From the NCBI GenBank assembly GCA_963678705.1, contig OY783217.1:62001-126000 (forward strand): a stretch of DNA of 64,000 nucleotides, given 5' to 3'. Below the pieces are notes generated by a model, which was not told the DNA's origin, did no database searches, and saw only the letters and a list, made by a program, of their open reading frames with translations. Below are positions 60,027-64,000 of the stretch, piece by piece. Every line of letters begins with the position of its first letter. Positions within the stretch are counted from its first letter, which is position 1. The position numbers were made by a program, and so were the translations under genes. The DNA comes from Panorpa germanica. Lineage: Eukaryota > Arthropoda > Insecta > Mecoptera > Panorpidae.

Positions 60027-60308
60027 CGGCCGTATCTGCCGTATCAATGATACGGGGCCCCGGACTGCAAGGGCCCTAAACGTGTGTAAGCAAAAATTCG
60101 TAAAATGTTATCCACAATCTCACTTAAACTCTTAGGCCGTACTTAGCTTAGTTACTAGAAGTATTACTTGTAAGTAATAACGTAGAATCAATATATAATT
60201 ATTTTAATTCAATGCGAGCGATTTTGTTCCTTTTGTGAAAAAACTTTACCCATCATTTGGGCCCCCTAAACAAATTTTGATACAGTGCCCGTCTAAGGCA
60301 CGTTACTT
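60027..60308. mobile_element. Degraded relative of the 7883-8078 hAT-type MITE, with internal insertion
   Basis: It shares CCGTATCAATGATACGGG-like, AAACGTGTGTAAGCAAAAAT, AATTCAATGCGAGCG, CTTTACCCATCATT and GTCTAAGGCACG with the intact copy. About 105 bp (about 60101-60207) is inserted between two blocks that are adjacent in the intact copy. Both terminal repeats are mutated beyond recognition. Confidence 0.75.
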
Positions 60309-62181
60309 TGCTGATTCAAGCTGTCTTCTTTTTCATGTTACAAATTATCGAATGAGCGTAAACAAAACAAAAGTCACAAAGTGTGCTGTAAGACGAGTAT
60401 CTAATCATACCGTAAAGTTTGTTACAAATTACAAAATGTATACATAACCAACAAAAATAAAAATTCCGTCATTTTATTGAACGGTTGGTTGGCTGATAAC
60501 GGACGCTGCTAATTTAATGATGTGACATATATTTTAAAATATCTCTATTTTATCAAAATGAACTTTGACTTGATAAACTAAGGTAGACTTTATACAAATC
60601 TCAGCAATTCTCACAACTTCAATCTAAGGTCTAAGGACTTTATGAATCGCACATTTATTGATGTGAAGTGCTTCAGGATAATTACAAGGATTTCTATCGA
60701 TTTGTGAAGTTATCAATACATTATTAACTTTGAAATGACTTGGTAGGTATAGTCATAAAAAGGTTGATATTAACAATATTAAATAACACGAGTATGTAGA
60801 ATTGAAAAACTACAAACGATATATTTATTTAATGGTTTATTTAAATGTTCGCGGAAGAGGTTACTGTTCAAATTATTTTTTAGCTCCTTGCGGCTGACCT
60901 AATGTTTTTTGTGGGGACAATTATTTATCAATTTATAATTATACATTTTCCAAAAGAAAGTCGATTTTATTCACCCCGGTGTACTTTAAGCCGTAGAGTC
61001 CGTAGAGCTAATCCACCCGTGCCGAGTCACATCGTCTGCTGTCTAGCCAACAAGCGATAACCTACCGCTCGCGACTTGTGAACTGAACTGATGAACCGAT
61101 AACGACTGCCCGGTCTGCTCGGTCTACTTTGCACTGATTCTTCGGACACCGAGAAATGAGAACCCATTGTGCCAGCCGAAACAAAACAATTTGTATGGAT
61201 GTATTGTAACACTTCGAAGGGAATATATCGTAGGCCTGTCGCATGTGTGTGTCACCGATACGACAGTACACCAAGTCAAACTTGTGTACTGTAGGGTGTA
61301 TTGGAGTTGTTTAGCACTGACATAATTTATCATGAGAGCAAACTTTTAATTTAATTTCTATCGATACACCACTGTTCCCTTTCAGTCTGCGACACAAACA
61401 AATTACTGCAATTACGCGATAGTTATATAAATATTCTAATTTTAATAATTAGTCATATGGCGACCTTTGTCAAAATATGAGATTAATTAGTTTCAGATAA
61501 ATTGCTCAAGCTGTGTTCATTAGTATTTATAAAGAATGATGACCGAAATTGTTAGCAACGCTTCGTTTTAAGGTCTGGATTAGGTATTAGGCTTTCTAGG
61601 TGCCTTGGAACCTATTCTTACTTTGTAATAGATATTGTGACTCGATATAAATTAATTGGAGTTTCATGCAGTTGTGAATTTAAAAAAATATCTTTGATTT
61701 CGGCGAAGGGCAATTGTCGCTAGATATAACTAAACTAGAGTTTCCCCGTCGATTATCAATTGTTTGTGACTTTAATTTCATTTAAAATTTTCGTCCCATT
61801 TTTAAATTGAAATATTTAACTCGGTAAGGTAAGGTCAACATCAATGCCCACTTTTTTCCAGTTTTTTACCAAATTACGGAGTTCCAGGAAATTCAGGGCA
61901 AAATCCAGGGACGTCAAAAGTCTTAGAATTTTTTTCTCTAAGAATTAGGAAATTTTCAAAAACTTCCTTGGAGCCGTTTTCGAGCTACCATACTAATTTC
62001 AGTACCACACATATAAGAATACACGATTATAAAAATAGAAATATACACCTGGAACATTATAATATAGGACTTGCTGGAAGACAATTGTGACTATATACAA
62101 AAGATTTTATTTACAAACATGTATTATTTTATTTAAAACGTTTAATTATATAGTATAGTTCTATAGAAGTTAAAAGCGCAT
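60309..62181. other. Intergenic sequence 3' of the hexosaminidase gene
   Basis: A GC-rich island at 60975-61310 (overlapping minus-strand open frames, none family-like) may be a promoter or unrecognised exon. The rest is AT-rich. Confidence 0.35.
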
Positions 62182-64000
62182 TCAAACACAGAATCCTGGT
62201 CCATTGGGAGGTTGTGCAAGGACACCTCGTTTGTTCATTCGACACGTGTGCTCCTCCAGACGTGCAGCTGCTTCCTGTTGGTCTGTCACTTCACGTGCAG
62301 ACCACAATCTCTCAGCAGCAGCGCTTGCACGTGGAAATATTCTAACAAGAAACCAGATCTGTAGTTTGAAGTAACGTTGATTTGATTTATTTGAAACACT
62401 GTACTCGTACCTCTGAATGACATTAGTGGCATCTGCGACTTCCGACCATAAACAAGCTTCTCCACCGACAACTAACTTCTTCTGTTGGGTGGATCCAGTG
62501 AAGTCTAGTGGTTCACATTCGTAGAATTTTTCCCAGTCACCCCCGGTGTCCAGATCGTGCAAATACCAACAGGATGAAAGAATTGCCAATCGTCCAGCAG
62601 ATGTTATCTATGTGTAGGAAAATTACTGTGATGTATGCCATAATTCTAAATTGATAAAAATTTATCCGGGCTATAAGATAACATTTTAATAAATTAATTT
62701 AGAGCATGTATTTGTGGAACATGGAATATATTTGTAATAGTTTAGAACCTGTCGAAGTTGATCTTCCTGGTCTTCAGTCCACACCTGGATAATTGTATCG
62801 CTTTGGAGATTAATGCCATTTTCAAACACTTCTTGCCAAGCCATGGAGCTGGAGTTCACGGCGGCGAGCATCTTCACAATGCGCAGAAAGTAGTATTCCT
62901 CCAGTTCCTCATAATCTTCCATTCCCTTTTTGTCCATAAATCCCTCGATTTCGGGATTATCTTCCCTTTAAATTCAAATAAATTAATTAAACTTCTGTAA
63001 AGTGAACTCATTTTTGTGTTCTGAATTTTATTCTGTGTGTGCAAGGAGTGCAAAACGAGGGCAACATTTGTATAAGCAAATAACTTGGAACTGTGTATCC
63101 TTGTTGTTACCAGCATTGAAAATCTGCTTCATCTCCTCCAAGATGCACGTACTTATCAGGAAAAAATTCATGGATTTCCTTATATAATTTATTTAGAGAG
63201 TCATATGTGCCTTCCTTTACTGGATTTATATGGCCAATAATTCCATTTGGCTTATCATTTTCATAACAGGGGGTCAACAGTTCTGGATATCCTACACCCC
63301 AAGATCTGACATGGCCTTGAAGATAAAAACATATTCTTAGTACAAGTGAACTTTGGACCTTAAGTATATAATAAATACGGTTTTCTTAAGCTTATAAAGT
63401 TTTCAAAAAATTCAACTGCATTCATTTATATAAATTACTCCCACTCCCTAAGCGAGAATCATACTTCTAAACCAATGAGCTACTTGTAAATATCTTAATT
63501 AAAAGTACATTTTAATAATTTTATTCTAAGTAGTATACATCTTTCAATAATATATACAGCATAAAAAATATAATTAAGAATTATGTTGGTATGTTTATGC
63601 GCAGAACAAAATACATCTGGACATTCGTTTCATTACAGACCAACGTATAGAAGATTAATTTCAAAAATAGATTTTACTTTCACTGCTACTGTAGTTGCCT
63701 ATAAATTAGGCGTCTGTATTATAATTTATACTACAACAAATATTGTAATACAATAAGATATTTACTTAAATTTTAAAACAAATAATATTCCTTATCAGTT
63801 AATATTAATTAGCAGATGTTTAAAATATATACATTTTATGAAAGCGATAGTCGTCATTAATTTATTATGTATGTAAATATAACTAAAATATTTATTTATT
63901 GTATGTATATATCTCATACAAATAATTAAAAATATGTCTTTGAGAATATTACCTGGTGTATCAAATTCAGGTATGACTCTAATGCCACGAAGTCTAGCAT
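62182..64000 (-). CDS. Beta-hexosaminidase (GH20), C-terminal part, 5' end outside window
   Basis: Exons: >64000-63953, 63315-63111, 62965-62749, 62607-62411, 62341-62182; about 276 codons to the stop, phases consistent. Family motifs in order: LRGIRVIPEFDTPGH, the catalytic Asp-Glu pair in KYVHLGGDEADF, the stabilising tryptophan regions (CWYLHDLDTGGDW, GGEACLWSE) and RASAAAERLWS. It ends RRGV-type NKRGVLAQPPNGPGFCV, as in animal HEXA/HEXB-like enzymes. The enzyme removes terminal N-acetylhexosamine from glycoconjugates, either in lysosomes or secreted (chitin or N-glycan trimming in insects). Which subfamily this is needs the missing N-terminal half. Both catalytic residues are intact, so it is likely functional. 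Confidence 0.94.

Noticed and set aside
60975-61333. Overlapping minus-strand ORFs in a GC-rich island
   Set aside because: Three frames are open at once, none resembles a known protein and no splice partner was found; it is more likely a promoter or 5' UTR.
62342-62410. Read-through between two hexosaminidase exons
   Set aside because: The 69 bp is open in frame, but GTACGAG and TTGTTAG mark its ends and the joined protein matches the family without it; it is a short intron.

Overview
This is an AT-rich animal nuclear window, almost certainly from an insect. Genes are split by many introns with GT..AG junctions. There is a DM4/DM12-domain gene cluster (an insect family), septate-junction, EJC/ASAP and TRIC genes of insect type, and many insect-style transposons. 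I cannot fix the order from sequence alone; a hymenopteran is only a guess.

Layout. (1) 1-8.6 kb is transposon-rich: the 3' two thirds of a non-LTR retrotransposon with an open RT-RNase H frame (1-2915), a DNA transposon with ~450 bp terminal inverted repeats and a decayed internal gene (4728-7114), a purine-rich tract, a hAT-type MITE with 8 bp target duplications (7883-8078), and a dead 3' fragment of the first retrotransposon (8372-8624). A partial DM4/DM12 gene (minus, 3551-4020) lies between the first two. (2) 9.3-16.4 kb holds two complete DM4/DM12 genes on the plus strand with identical six-exon architecture, plus an orphan first exon of a third member on the minus strand. The last intron of the first gene carries a foldback element with 10 bp target duplications and a palindromic satellite core. 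(3) 17.9-37.6 kb is one large minus-strand MAGUK gene, the Varicose/MPP2-MPP6 type (12 coding exons, 621 aa). Its introns host a TTAA-flanked palindrome, two R1-clade fragments in TA microsatellites, a Tourist-like MITE and a 147 bp MITE. (4) 39.9-42.6 kb has weak candidate exons only. (5) 42.9-46.3 kb is Acinus (minus, 930 aa). (6) 48.0-52.0 kb is a TRIC intracellular cation channel (minus, 275 aa) with a tRNA-Pro(CGG) antisense in intron 1. (7) 53.5-56.7 kb is an unrecognised 534 aa membrane-associated protein (minus, 8 exons). (8) 62.2-64.0 kb is the 3' part of a GH20 beta-hexosaminidase (minus), running off the window.

The host genes do not form a shared pathway. Varicose builds septate junctions, Acinus works on spliced mRNA, TRIC balances ER/SR calcium release, and hexosaminidase cleaves terminal GlcNAc/GalNAc. 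The DM4/DM12 genes are a local tandem family of secreted proteins of unknown function. Exon models were built by hand from reading frame, splice-site consensus and family similarity; every junction listed is phase-consistent unless noted. The most unusual content is the variety of foldback and inverted-repeat elements, several with intact target duplications.
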